The notes under the pieces were generated by a model that saw nothing but the letters and a program-made list of their open reading frames with translations, did not search any database and was not told the DNA's origin. 21,417 bases of DNA from JAHEDH01 sp965364515. Lineage in GTDB: Bacteria; Actinomycetota; Acidimicrobiia; Spongiisociales; ZC4RG35. Below, piece after piece: positions 6,450-14,903 of this stretch (positions are counted from its first letter, which is position 1; the number at the start of each line of letters is the position of its first letter). The translations under genes and the position numbers were made by a program. The stretch is taken from contig CBDTXZ010000039.1 in NCBI GenBank assembly GCA_965364515.1, forward strand, positions 1 to 21,417, written 5' to 3'.

Positions 6450-9400
6450 TCAACCCGTTTCTTCGGCAACCTCGGTTGGGGCGACGAAGAGGTCGGGGAA
6501 CGGTTCCATCAGGCCGTATGCGCCACGCTCGGTCAGGGTGGTATAGGCCCGTTGACCACATTCCCGTCCCAGGGTGCTCGCCGGCCCGAGCGATTTGGCC
6601 GCAGTCGCGATCAACTGGATCCGGATTCCGATCGGGTATGCCTCCTCGGCCAGGTCGAGGGCCACCTGCCACTCGTCCTCGGCCGTATCGATCTTGCCGC
6701 GGAGCGCAGCCAGGGCGCCTCGACAGGCCCGTTTCATGGCGTCGGCGTGGCGTCCTCGGAACGGGTTCGCCTCCGCGTCGGCGGCGGTCGCCGCCAGGCG
6801 CTCCTCGTCATCCAGCATGGTCGCATTGATCATGCGGAACCACAGGTCGAGGCGGATCGGAACCTGGGGGAGCTTCGCGGCGGCGCGCTCGTAGCTTGCC
6901 TCGAAGTTACTGCTCATCAAGTCCTCGACCACGATGTCGGCTTCGGCGCTCGAGAGTCTCTGGCTGTCTCCGATCCCCGATCGCTGCTCTCGTCGTGCCA
7001 TCCGTTCGGCGATCGCCGGACCCGTGGGACCTTCCCACAGTTTCTTCTCGAGGACGACACCCCAGTAGAAGTCCTCTATCTCGGGCGGCAATCCCCGGGG
7101 ATCGATTCCCTCGAGCAGCCGATCGACCTCCTCCCATTCGAACCGGTAGAGGAGGTTCGATGCCCGGTAGATCATGGAGTCGGTCAACTCACGGGGGTCG
7201 CCGAGTCGGCGGGCATCCTCAAGTCGCTCGAGCGACTCGCGTGGGTCGGCTGGCGAATCGGAGGCTCGGATGTAGCTCAGATTGCGAAGCACACGCCGCT
7301 TGGATGCGGCGAGCTGGTGCTCCTTGGCCAGCTCCAGGCCCGCCTCGAGGAGGACCAGTGATTCCCGTGTTCGGTGCTTGACTCCGAGCCCGGTTCCCTT
7401 GGTGATCAGCGTGTCGACGAAGACGGGAATCGAGTCGGCGGCCTCGGCGGCGGCAAGCGCCTGATCGCACCACTCGAGTGCCTGGTCGGTTGCCCCGTCC
7501 AGCATGAAGGAGCGGGCCAACTCCGCCAGCGAGTCCGGATCGGCATCATCTCCGGCCGCTGTGACCAGGGGCTCGAGAATCGACCATGCTTCGTTCGAGC
7601 GACCGGTGTCGTCGAGGAGCCGCGCCAATGTCGTCGCCGAGCGGAGTACGCCGGCCGAGGCCCCCGCCTCTTCGAAAGCCTCCATCGCCCGTCTCGCATA
7701 TGCCTCGGCATCGGGATCCAGTCCGGAGTGAGCCGCCCGTGCGGCCCGGATCAGTAGCTCGCCTTGCTCGGTCGGCGACGTGGACAGCTCGATCCCGCGA
7801 TTGCAGAGGTGCACGACGTGGGCGTGGGACTGCAGTGCGCCGGCGCGGTCGGCCGCCGCGAGCAGCGCATCGAGCGCTCGAGTCCGCAACTCCTCGACCT
7901 CCTGGGTTTCCGGTGCCGCCTCGAGAGCATCGAGATAGTGGCTGGCCACGACACCGGCCACTTCGGGAAGGCCGAGTGAGGCGAAGTACTCGGCGACTTC
8001 GATGTGACGCCGGTGCCGATCCGATCGGCTCACTCGCTGATGGGCGACCTCGCGAATGATCGACTGGACGAAGCGGTACTGGCCCCGCTCAGGGGAGCGA
8101 GGGTCGCGATTCACCGAGAGGATCTCGCGCCGGACCAGCGGCTCCAAGTCCTGCTCCAGCGCTTCGGTCGTGCCGCCGTGCAGGGTCATCAAGCCTTCGA
8201 GCGTGAACGATTGTCCGAGGATGGCGGCGTCGGCGATCAGAGCTCGTTCCTCAGGATCGAACTGGTCGAGGCGAGCGCCGACGATCCCGTGCAAGGAGTC
8301 CGGGATCTCGATGTCTTCGGCGCTCCCCACGAGCTCGTAGCGGCCCGAGGTCGACGGTTCGATCAATCCTCTCGCAACGAGCATCCGAAGCAGCTCCACT
8401 GCGTAGAGGGGGATGCCGCCGGCGTGCTGAACCAGTCGATCGACGACGGCGTTCGGGGGATCGTCGATCACGCCGCGCACGAGTTCGGCCATCGTGGATG
8501 GGGCGAGCGGAGCGAGGTGGGCGGAGATCGAGTTGGCCCGTCCGGAACCCCATCCGGGACGGCGGTCGAGGAGCGTCGGCCGCGCAAGCGTGACCAGCAT
8601 GATGGGAGAGTCCGCCACGGACACGAGCTCTTCGATGAAGTCGAGCATGCCGTCGTCCGCCCAGTGGAGATCCTCGAACACCATCACGGTCGTGCCGCGC
8701 TCGGCGATGTTGGTGAACAGGAGGCGCCACGCCGCGAACAGCTCGGCGCGATCGCCCGTGGTTTCCTCGGTCAGGCCGAGGAGCGATTCGAGTCGCGGCT
8801 CCATCCATGCACGGTCGTCCGAGTCGGCGACGAATTCCGCGAGCGTGGTCCGGAGACGGGTGCGCGTCCGATGATCGTCCTCGCCCTCGGCGATACCGCA
8901 CCGCTGTCTGATCATCTCGCCGATCGCCCAGTACCCGAGACTCTCGCCGTACGCCGGGGAGCGACCGTGATGCCAGTAGAAGGTCTCGGTGAGGCCGTCG
9001 ACGTAGTTCCAGAGCTCGTCGATGAGTCGAGATTTGCCGATGCCGCCCTGGCCCACGATCGACACCATTCGCAGCCGCCCGTCGCGTTGGACGGCATGGA
9101 GGTTGTCCTTGAGGAGCCGGAGCTCGTCGGTTCGACCGACGAACGGCGGAACGAGGCCGTCGGCGCGCTTCGCTCCACCGTGCCCGCCGACGACTCGGAC
9201 CGCCCGGAATGCTTCGACCGGCTCGGCCTTGCCTTTCAACTCGAGGACGCCTGCGGCTTCGAACTCGATGGCGCCAGCAGCGAGGTTCCGGGTGGAGGCG
9301 CCGACCAGCACGGTGCCCGGCTGGGCAGAGCTCTGCAACCGGGACGCGATGTTCACGGTGTCACCGATGATCAGACCGGTCGTGGCGTTGCCGTCGCCGC

Positions 9401-9938
9401 CGACCGCCGCCTCGCCGCTGAGCACGCCAGCCCGGGCCTGCAATCCCTCCATCTGTTCCGTTCTCCCGAGCTCCTCGACCGCATCGATCAGCTCCAGTGC
9501 TGCTCGCACTGCCCGTTCGGCGTCGTCCTCGTGGGCGACCTGGGCCCCCCACACCGCCATCACGGCGTCGCCGATGTACTTGTCGATCACCCCGCCGAAA
9601 CGCTCGACGATCTCTCTGGCTCGATCGAAGTATCTCGTGAGCATCTGACGGACTTCCTCGGAGTCCCGTTGCTCGGTGAGCGGCGTGAATCCCACGATGT
9701 CGATGAAGAGCGCAGACACGAATCGACGTTCTTGCGGCGAGATAGTGACCGGTTCGGTGGCCTTCGTTGGGGCCGGCGAGACGTCGTTTCGAAGCGACGC
9801 TCCGCACTCGGCGCAGAACTTGTCGGTGGAGCCGACGGGGTTGGAGCAGTTCGGGCACGTCGAGGCGGTTGCTGCACCGCACTCAGAACAGAACTTGGCA
9901 TCTGCTCTGATATCGGCTCCACAGGACTGACAGGTCAT
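6450..9938 (-). CDS. Class III nucleotide cyclase-AAA ATPase-TPR protein with two zinc ribbons (cyclase 1)
   Basis: 1162 aa. Two zinc ribbons open the protein (C3/C6/C17/C20 and C28/C31/C42/C45). A class III cyclase domain follows (about 70-247) with metal aspartates D80 (FIDIVGFT) and D124 (KYIGDAV), purine-selecting K120 and D193, and transition-state residues N196 and R200 (DTVNIASRL): a complete, probably active adenylate cyclase set. An ATPase follows with Walker A GQGGIGKS (K302) and Walker B VMVFEDLHWAD (about 418-428, D423), then a winged-helix-like stretch (IPDSLHGIVGARLDQFDPEE) and a long alpha-helical TPR-like tail to the end. This order resembles soluble adenylyl cyclases and mycobacterial cyclase/ATPase regulators. 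No membrane segment. GGAGG (9945-9949), six bases upstream, supports ATG 9938. It is divergent from cyclase 2. Likely output is cAMP in response to a ligand bound by the tail; the ligand is unknown. Confidence 0.9.
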   Translation of the reverse strand: MTCQSCGADIRADAKFCSECGAATASTCPNCSNPVGSTDKFCAECGASLRNDVSPAPTKATEPVTISPQERRFVSALFIDIVGFTPLTEQRDSEEVRQMLTRYFDRAREIVERFGGVIDKYIGDAVMAVWGAQVAHEDDAERAVRAALELIDAVEELGRTEQMEGLQARAGVLSGEAAVGGDGNATTGLIIGDTVNIASRLQSSAQPGTVLVGASTRNLAAGAIEFEAAGVLELKGKAEPVEAFRAVRVVGGHGGAKRADGLVPPFVGRTDELRLLKDNLHAVQRDGRLRMVSIVGQGGIGKSRLIDELWNYVDGLTETFYWHHGRSPAYGESLGYWAIGEMIRQRCGIAEGEDDHRTRTRLRTTLAEFVADSDDRAWMEPRLESLLGLTEETTGDRAELFAAWRLLFTNIAERGTTVMVFEDLHWADDGMLDFIEELVSVADSPIMLVTLARPTLLDRRPGWGSGRANSISAHLAPLAPSTMAELVRGVIDDPPNAVVDRLVQHAGGIPLYAVELLRMLVARGLIEPSTSGRYELVGSAEDIEIPDSLHGIVGARLDQFDPEERALIADAAILGQSFTLEGLMTLHGGTTEALEQDLEPLVRREILSVNRDPRSPERGQYRFVQSIIREVAHQRVSRSDRHRRHIEVAEYFASLGLPEVAGVVASHYLDALEAAPETQEVEELRTRALDALLAAADRAGALQSHAHVVHLCNRGIELSTSPTEQGELLIRAARAAHSGLDPDAEAYARRAMEAFEEAGASAGVLRSATTLARLLDDTGRSNEAWSILEPLVTAAGDDADPDSLAELARSFMLDGATDQALEWCDQALAAAEAADSIPVFVDTLITKGTGLGVKHRTRESLVLLEAGLELAKEHQLAASKRRVLRNLSYIRASDSPADPRESLERLEDARRLGDPRELTDSMIYRASNLLYRFEWEEVDRLLEGIDPRGLPPEIEDFYWGVVLEKKLWEGPTGPAIAERMARREQRSGIGDSQRLSSAEADIVVEDLMSSNFEASYERAAAKLPQVPIRLDLWFRMINATMLDDEERLAATAADAEANPFRGRHADAMKRACRGALAALRGKIDTAEDEWQVALDLAEEAYPIGIRIQLIATAAKSLGPASTLGRECGQRAYTTLTERGAYGLMEPFPDLFVAPTEVAEETG

Positions 9939-10075
9939 CGTGATCCTCCGAGAGGCAGTGTACGAAACCGATCGGTGGTGCGTCGGTCGGGGCGCGGCTC
10001 TCGGGCTCCGTGAGAGGCTGAAGACCCTGGTCTCACCTTGTCAACGTGTCATACCTTTGTCACCGGAGGTGACTC
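9939..10075. promoter_or_regulatory. Divergent control region between cyclases 1 and 2
   Basis: This 137-bp gap serves both genes. On the minus strand TACACT (9962-9957) fits a -10 box for cyclase 1, just before its GGAGG. On the plus strand TACCTT (10052-10057) fits a -10 for cyclase 2. Neither has a convincing -35. A perfect 10-bp palindrome ACCGATCGGT lies at 9967-9976, and GAGAGGC recurs at 9950-9956 and again near 10012. A shared regulator is possible but inferred. Confidence 0.35.
10059..10073 (+). promoter_or_regulatory. Perfect hairpin covering the cyclase 2 ribosome binding site
   Basis: GTCACC (10059-10064), loop GGA, GGTGAC (10068-10073): the Shine-Dalgarno GGAGG (10065-10069) sits half in the loop and half in the stem, three bases before GTG 10076. 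If present on the transcript it would mask the ribosome binding site. If transcription starts near 10064, as the -10 candidate predicts, the left arm would be missing, so the palindrome might act on DNA instead. Confidence 0.4.
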
Positions 10076-13000
10076 GTGGACCGCCACGGTCGGTTGCGAT
10101 CCGAAGAGCGCAAGGTGGCGAGTGTGTTGTTCGCAGATCTTGCCGACTCGACCGCTCTCGGAGAGCGGCTGGACATCGAGCCGCTCGCTCAGGTCATGGG
10201 TGCGTTCCATGGTGCGGTGCGAGGAGCCGTCGAGCGATGCCATGGTTCGGCCGAGTTCGTCGGTGACGGTGTGGTCGCCATCTTCGGCGCTCCGACCGCG
10301 GTTGAGAATCATCAGGGCATGGCGCTCGAGGCAGCAGATCAGATCCTCGAAGCCGTCGATCGCCTCGACCGGCACCTGGCCCCGACCCTCGGCGTCCGGC
10401 TCGGAGTTCGCATCGGGATCAACACAGGTGATGTCCTGGTCGATCCGACGGGAGATCTCTCCGTGGGATCGATGGCCAGCGACGCCTTCAACGTCGCATC
10501 CCGGTTGGAGCAGATCGCGAGCGTCGGCGAGATCGTCGCATCGGAGCGGACGGTGCGGGCGGTCCGGGATCGCGCTGTCATCGATCTCGGCTATCTGCCG
10601 ATCGACGGTCGTGCTCAACCGGTGCGAGCGTTTCGCGTCCGACGAGCGAGTATCGCCGGTGGGAAGGGCGGTCGATCGAGCGGGCTGGTCGACAGGGTGA
10701 ACGAGATGGAACGGCTCGAAGCTGCGCTCCGCCAGGTGCGCTGGTCGCAACGGTCCGCGATCGTCACCGTCATCGGCGAGGCCGGGATGGGGAAGTCCGT
10801 GCTCCTGAGCGCCTTCCTCGACTTCGTGTCCCGTGAGCTTCCGGTTTCGGTCGCATCCGGTGGATGCACGCCATTCGGGAGGACCGGCCCTCTGGATCCC
10901 ATCTCTCGACTTCTCGGTTCGGCCCTCGGGAGTCAGCCGCCCGAGCGTGCCGCCATCGCCGAGGTGCTCGGGGAGGCCCGTCACGTGGACGTGCTCGTGA
11001 GGGCGCTCGGATTGGAGGATCCCGATTTCGAGCCCGAAACCGCCCCGGGTCGCGCTGCCGAGGAGTTGACATCGGCGTGGCGAGCGCTCATTTCCAGGCT
11101 GACTGACGTTGGGCCATGGGTGTTCGCCGTGGAGGACGTTCACTGGGCGGATCCCGAAACGCTCGACCTGCTGAGAGTCGTCGTCGACGCTCCCGGCGAG
11201 GGGGTGCTCGTCGTCGTGACGGCACGCCCCGAGCTCGACTCCGATTCGTGGCCCGAAACCGAGTACGTGATCGAGCTGGCTCCTCTCGATCAGGCCGGGA
11301 TCGAGGCGGTCGCCAGGTCGGTGGAGCCCAGTATCGACGAAACACCGGGCATGGGCCCGGCGCTTCACCGCCTGACGGAGGGCAACCCCTTCTTCGCCGT
11401 GGAGCTCGCGCGGACCTTCTCGGAGCGGGCCGATCGGGTCGGGTCGTCCCCCCCGGATCTTCGATCGCTCGGTGTCCCGGACACGATTCACGGCGTGCTC
11501 GCCGATCGAATCGACCGCCTCGATCCGCTGGCGAAGCGGGTGCTGCAGTCGGCTTCGATGATCGGACGCGAGTTCTTCCCCGCTCCGATTGCGGACATCC
11601 TCGAAATGGACGAGCCGGAATTGGAAGCTGCCCTGCATCGGCTGAGGCGGAGGGGGATGATCGAGCCGACTCGAGATGCGACGACGCCGTTCCGATTCGT
11701 CCATGCGCTGACCAGAGACGTGGCGTACGGGTCGATCTCGAGACGCGATCTGCACGGGTTGCACGAGACGGTCGCCGATTGGCTCGAGGCGCACCCCGAA
11801 GCGATCCACGGAGACACCGCAGCCACCATTGCCTTCCACCTCGGTCGGGCGTGCGGTTCGGTGCGGGCGGATTGGGAGGCGACCTCCGAGCACGTCGAGG
11901 CGGTGCGGCGACGGTGGATCGACTGGACCATCAAGGCGACCAGACGGGCCATCGCCGCTACCGGGTTCACCGAAGCGAAGCGCCTCGCCCGCGTGGCGAT
12001 CGACAACGCGGTCGACGATGAGCAGAGCGTGAGCGCGTTCGAGTGCCTCGGGAACGCCCACTTCTACAGCTACGAGGGTGACGACGCCTGGGAGGCGTTG
12101 ACCCGGGCAGCCGATCTCGCCGCGAGCACCCGCAGCCGGGAGCTCACCGATGTGGCGATTCTCTACATTCGCGCTCTCGCGTCGACGGTCCGATGGGCGG
12201 GCGGCGTCCGGCATCCGCCCATCCCGCAGGAGTTGAAGAACCGCATCGAGCTCGCACGTGAACTGCTGCCACCGGGGGACTCGGTCGAGCGGGTGCAGTT
12301 GCTCACCGTGATCGGCTTCTGGCCCTACGCCACCGTCGGGCAGCCCGAGACCGGGCTCATCTCCGAGGAGGCCGCTCGGGCCGCCGCGTTGGAGGCAGCT
12401 GACATGGCACGGCGTCTCGGAAGGGTCGACCTCGAATCGGCCGCACTCGACGGTCTCGGCTCGACACACATCTTCCGGGGCGACTACCGCGCCGCCGGGG
12501 AGGTGACCGATCGACGCTGCGGGCTGTATGACGAGCTGAGGGACCCGTGGGAGCGCGGAGACCTGTGTGCCGTCGCCGCGTGGGTGGCCTTCCAGAGAGG
12601 CAGGTACGAGGCGGCAATCGAATGGGCGACCCGGGGTGTGGACGGCGCAGGCGACGACTACCCGGGCATCGAGTTGCACTGTCGGACGTGGCGGGGGCTC
12701 GCCCGGCTCCGGACCGGGGACTGGGACGCGCTCCTCGACGAGTGCTCCGCCGTCGAGCAACAGCTTCCGCACGGAGCGTCGCCGGCTCCGTACACCACGC
12801 CGCTGGTGGCGGCTGCCGCCCTCGTTCGGCACCTGCGGGGTGAGGAAGACGAATGCGACCGATTGCTGCGCATGATCACACCGTCCGACGAGCCCGAGGG
12901 TCCCCCGCTGTCTCGTTGGGCGGAGTTCGTCGCCCCGATCGTGGCGAGGCGGGGCGACCCCCAGACCGCCTTCGAGATGATCGACTGCACGGCGCACCGC

Positions 13001-13405
13001 CGAGCCTCCAGGTTTGGCCAGCTGTTGATCGCCCGATGCCAGGTGGGGATCGAGACCGGTCGGTGGGAGCGATTCGATGAGTTCGTATCGGACGGGCGGG
13101 GCTTCGTCGAAGCCCACGGGGTCGAAGGCGCCCTGCCGGCGCTGTCGGTGGTCCAGGGACATGGTGCGTTGTCGGGCGGGGATCTCGACGGCGCGGTCGA
13201 CACCTTCGAGCGAGCGTTCCGGGAGGCGAAGAGCGTCGGCGATCTCTGGTGGCGTGGCCATGCGAGCCTCGGCCTGGCGACGGCGTACAGCCGGATGGAA
13301 GACGCTGGCGCCGCCCGCAGTCACCGTGATGCCGCCGTCGACGCGTTCACCCGGCTGGGCTCGACCTCGGAACTGCAGCGGGCGGAGGCCGTCGGCCTCC
13401 GATGA
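10076..13405 (+). CDS. Class III nucleotide cyclase-AAA ATPase-TPR protein (cyclase 2)
   Basis: 1109 aa, starting directly with the cyclase domain (about 10-190) and without zinc ribbons. Metal aspartates are D21 (LFADLADST) and D64 (EFVGDGV), and the transition-state pair is N139 and R143 (NVASRL). Of the purine-selecting pair D136 is present, but the lysine position is E60, so purine choice or activity may be changed. The ATPase has Walker A GEAGMGKS (K240) and Walker B WVFAVEDVHWAD (D354). A winged-helix-like part (VPDTIHGVLADRIDRLDPLA, about 475-495) and a long TPR-like tail follow. GTG 10076 is chosen because GGAGG lies at 10065-10069, six bases away. Same architecture as cyclases 1 and 3, so an ancient paralogue. 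A lipoprotein gene follows after 87 bp on the same strand. A soluble signal-responsive protein; the stimulus is unknown. Confidence 0.9.
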   Translation: MDRHGRLRSEERKVASVLFADLADSTALGERLDIEPLAQVMGAFHGAVRGAVERCHGSAEFVGDGVVAIFGAPTAVENHQGMALEAADQILEAVDRLDRHLAPTLGVRLGVRIGINTGDVLVDPTGDLSVGSMASDAFNVASRLEQIASVGEIVASERTVRAVRDRAVIDLGYLPIDGRAQPVRAFRVRRASIAGGKGGRSSGLVDRVNEMERLEAALRQVRWSQRSAIVTVIGEAGMGKSVLLSAFLDFVSRELPVSVASGGCTPFGRTGPLDPISRLLGSALGSQPPERAAIAEVLGEARHVDVLVRALGLEDPDFEPETAPGRAAEELTSAWRALISRLTDVGPWVFAVEDVHWADPETLDLLRVVVDAPGEGVLVVVTARPELDSDSWPETEYVIELAPLDQAGIEAVARSVEPSIDETPGMGPALHRLTEGNPFFAVELARTFSERADRVGSSPPDLRSLGVPDTIHGVLADRIDRLDPLAKRVLQSASMIGREFFPAPIADILEMDEPELEAALHRLRRRGMIEPTRDATTPFRFVHALTRDVAYGSISRRDLHGLHETVADWLEAHPEAIHGDTAATIAFHLGRACGSVRADWEATSEHVEAVRRRWIDWTIKATRRAIAATGFTEAKRLARVAIDNAVDDEQSVSAFECLGNAHFYSYEGDDAWEALTRAADLAASTRSRELTDVAILYIRALASTVRWAGGVRHPPIPQELKNRIELARELLPPGDSVERVQLLTVIGFWPYATVGQPETGLISEEAARAAALEAADMARRLGRVDLESAALDGLGSTHIFRGDYRAAGEVTDRRCGLYDELRDPWERGDLCAVAAWVAFQRGRYEAAIEWATRGVDGAGDDYPGIELHCRTWRGLARLRTGDWDALLDECSAVEQQLPHGASPAPYTTPLVAAAALVRHLRGEEDECDRLLRMITPSDEPEGPPLSRWAEFVAPIVARRGDPQTAFEMIDCTAHRRASRFGQLLIARCQVGIETGRWERFDEFVSDGRGFVEAHGVEGALPALSVVQGHGALSGGDLDGAVDTFERAFREAKSVGDLWWRGHASLGLATAYSRMEDAGAARSHRDAAVDAFTRLGSTSELQRAEAVGLR

Positions 13406-13492
13406 GTGGTCGGGGAATCGTCGACTGCCGGCCACCGGTCAAGTCCGTGTCCTCGCAGGTCGATGCAAGCCTCGGAACTCGAGGGGTCAGCC

Positions 13493-14773
13493 GTGCGTCC
13501 CAGTCACATGAGAATCCTCGTCGCCTCGGTGTTCGCGGCGCTGGTCGCCGCCTGTGCGACCCAGCCGGTCGTCGACGCCGTTCCGTCGACGTCCCAGGGG
13601 GGACCGGCATCGTCGGTTCCGCTGTCACCGACCTCCACCGTCCAGGTATCGGGTCCGGGAGACCCGATCGGCGAGCTGGCAGTCGCCCGCCGGCGGTGGA
13701 TGGAGGCCGGCAGCGACAGCTACTCGTACCGCTATCTCGACGACTGCGGGGAGTGCGATCAGCTGGCGGAGCGTTCACTGGTGGTCTGGGACGGCGAGGT
13801 TTCCGACCCGCTCGGGATGGCTGTCTCGGTCGACCAGGCCTTCGATCTGATCGAGGAGGCGCTGGCGTCTGATCGCAACGTCGAGGTGAGCTACGACCCG
13901 GAGCTCGGGTACCCCTTGGATCTGTGGATCGACCGGGAAGCCAGGGCATATGACGGCGGAACCCATCTCGTGTTCAGTTCGGTCGAACTCGGGCTGCCAG
14001 GCGAAGACACGGCCCTCGAGAGCCATCGCCAGGCGAGGGATAGATGGCAGGCGGCTCGACCGGATGCCTACGAGTACGCGTCTGCGGTCGTATGCGACTG
14101 TGACTTCCAGGTGCAGATGCGCACTCGAGTCGTCGACGGGCTCGTCTCGGAGTTCGAGACTCGGACCCCCGAACCGACCGACGTCAGCTTCTCTCCGCTC
14201 ACCATCGACCAGATGTTCGGGGATGTCGAGGCGATGCTGACCGTCGAGACCGTGGATGGCGGCTACAGGGTCACTGGTTCAGCGCTGTACGACGATCGAT
14301 ACGGTCACCCCGTCTGGATCGGGCTCGACCTGGAACCGGTGGAGCCGGAGTCTGGGACGGATCCTCCGCTCCCGGACAGACTGGTGTTGATGATCACGGC
14401 GTTCGAGCCTCTGGAGCTGTCGCCCTCTGGCGACCTCACCGATGCGCGGGCAAGGTGGGAGGCAGCCGGTCTCGACTCCTACTCGTTCGATGTCGTCTTC
14501 CACGATGTCGAGGCTGCAGACTTCACCGAAACGTTCACGGTGGAGGTGGTCGAGGCCCGCGTCGTCTCGGTGCTGCAGAATGGCTACGACTTCGGAGCAG
14601 AGGGCGTGGAGGGGATCGGAACCATTCCTGATCTCTTCGATCAGATCGAGTCCGCCCAAAGCGCAGGTGGATCCGCCGAGGTCACCTATGACACCGAACT
14701 CGGCTACCCGAGCGTGATCGTCTTCGGCCTTGGGTCCGGCGGGACTGCTGTCTCGGTGACTCTTCGCCGTTGA
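13493..14773 (+). CDS. Lipoprotein with three DUF6174-like repeats
   Basis: GTG 13493 is chosen over an ATG at 13406 because GAGGGG (13481-13486) lies six bases upstream and because it gives a clean lipoprotein signal: RPSHMR, hydrophobic run ILVASVFAALVA, lipobox VAAC with C21. The 426-aa product should be anchored on the outer face of the membrane after a Thr/Ser/Pro-rich linker (22-60). Three copies of one roughly 100-residue module follow (65-165, 179-305, 317-423). Each starts with ARxRWxAAxxDSY and ends near YDxELGYP (134-141, 399-406; YDDRYGHP 266-273 in the second). This matches DUF6174, whose function is unknown. Repeat 1 has CGEC (85-88) and repeat 2 CDC (201-203) at the usual Cys site; repeat 3 has none. 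It may be cotranscribed with cyclase 2. Confidence 0.8.
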   Translation: MRPSHMRILVASVFAALVAACATQPVVDAVPSTSQGGPASSVPLSPTSTVQVSGPGDPIGELAVARRRWMEAGSDSYSYRYLDDCGECDQLAERSLVVWDGEVSDPLGMAVSVDQAFDLIEEALASDRNVEVSYDPELGYPLDLWIDREARAYDGGTHLVFSSVELGLPGEDTALESHRQARDRWQAARPDAYEYASAVVCDCDFQVQMRTRVVDGLVSEFETRTPEPTDVSFSPLTIDQMFGDVEAMLTVETVDGGYRVTGSALYDDRYGHPVWIGLDLEPVEPESGTDPPLPDRLVLMITAFEPLELSPSGDLTDARARWEAAGLDSYSFDVVFHDVEAADFTETFTVEVVEARVVSVLQNGYDFGAEGVEGIGTIPDLFDQIESAQSAGGSAEVTYDTELGYPSVIVFGLGSGGTAVSVTLRR

Positions 14774-14826
14774 CGTCGCACGGCTCCCGAATCTGCGGAA
14801 CGACTCGGCGGGCCAGCTGTCCCGAG

Positions 14827-14845
14827 GATTCGGGTCTTCCGACCC
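14827..14845 (+). terminator. Weak hairpin between the lipoprotein and flavoenzyme genes
   Basis: GGGTC (14832-14836), loop TTCC, GACCC (14841-14845) forms a short stem 58 bases after the lipoprotein stop. GATTCGGG at 14827-14834 could instead pair with CCCGAATC at 14786-14793. No T run. Weak candidate only. Confidence 0.25.
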
Positions 14846-14903
14846 TCATCTCTGTGCCATCGGGCCCCGATCCCGGCGTTGGCGGTTCCGTCACCATGGT
14901 TCG

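Noticed and set aside
8004..10013. 669-codon plus frame opposite cyclase 1
   Set aside because: Shadow of the minus-strand gene; low-complexity composition and no recognisable motif.
10049..13435. Very long open frame (1128 codons) antisense to cyclase 2
   Set aside because: High third-position GC opens the opposite strand. The translation is rich in Arg, His, Pro and Asp with no domain, while the plus frame has intact cyclase and Walker motifs.
13406..13492. Upstream ATG start for the lipoprotein
   Set aside because: It would put about 29 residues before the signal peptide; GTG 13493 has a good ribosome binding site and gives a normal lipoprotein signal.
14786..14834. CCCGAATC/GATTCGGG inverted repeat as a terminator
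   Set aside because: The arms are separated by 33 bases and no T run follows; probably chance in GC-rich DNA.
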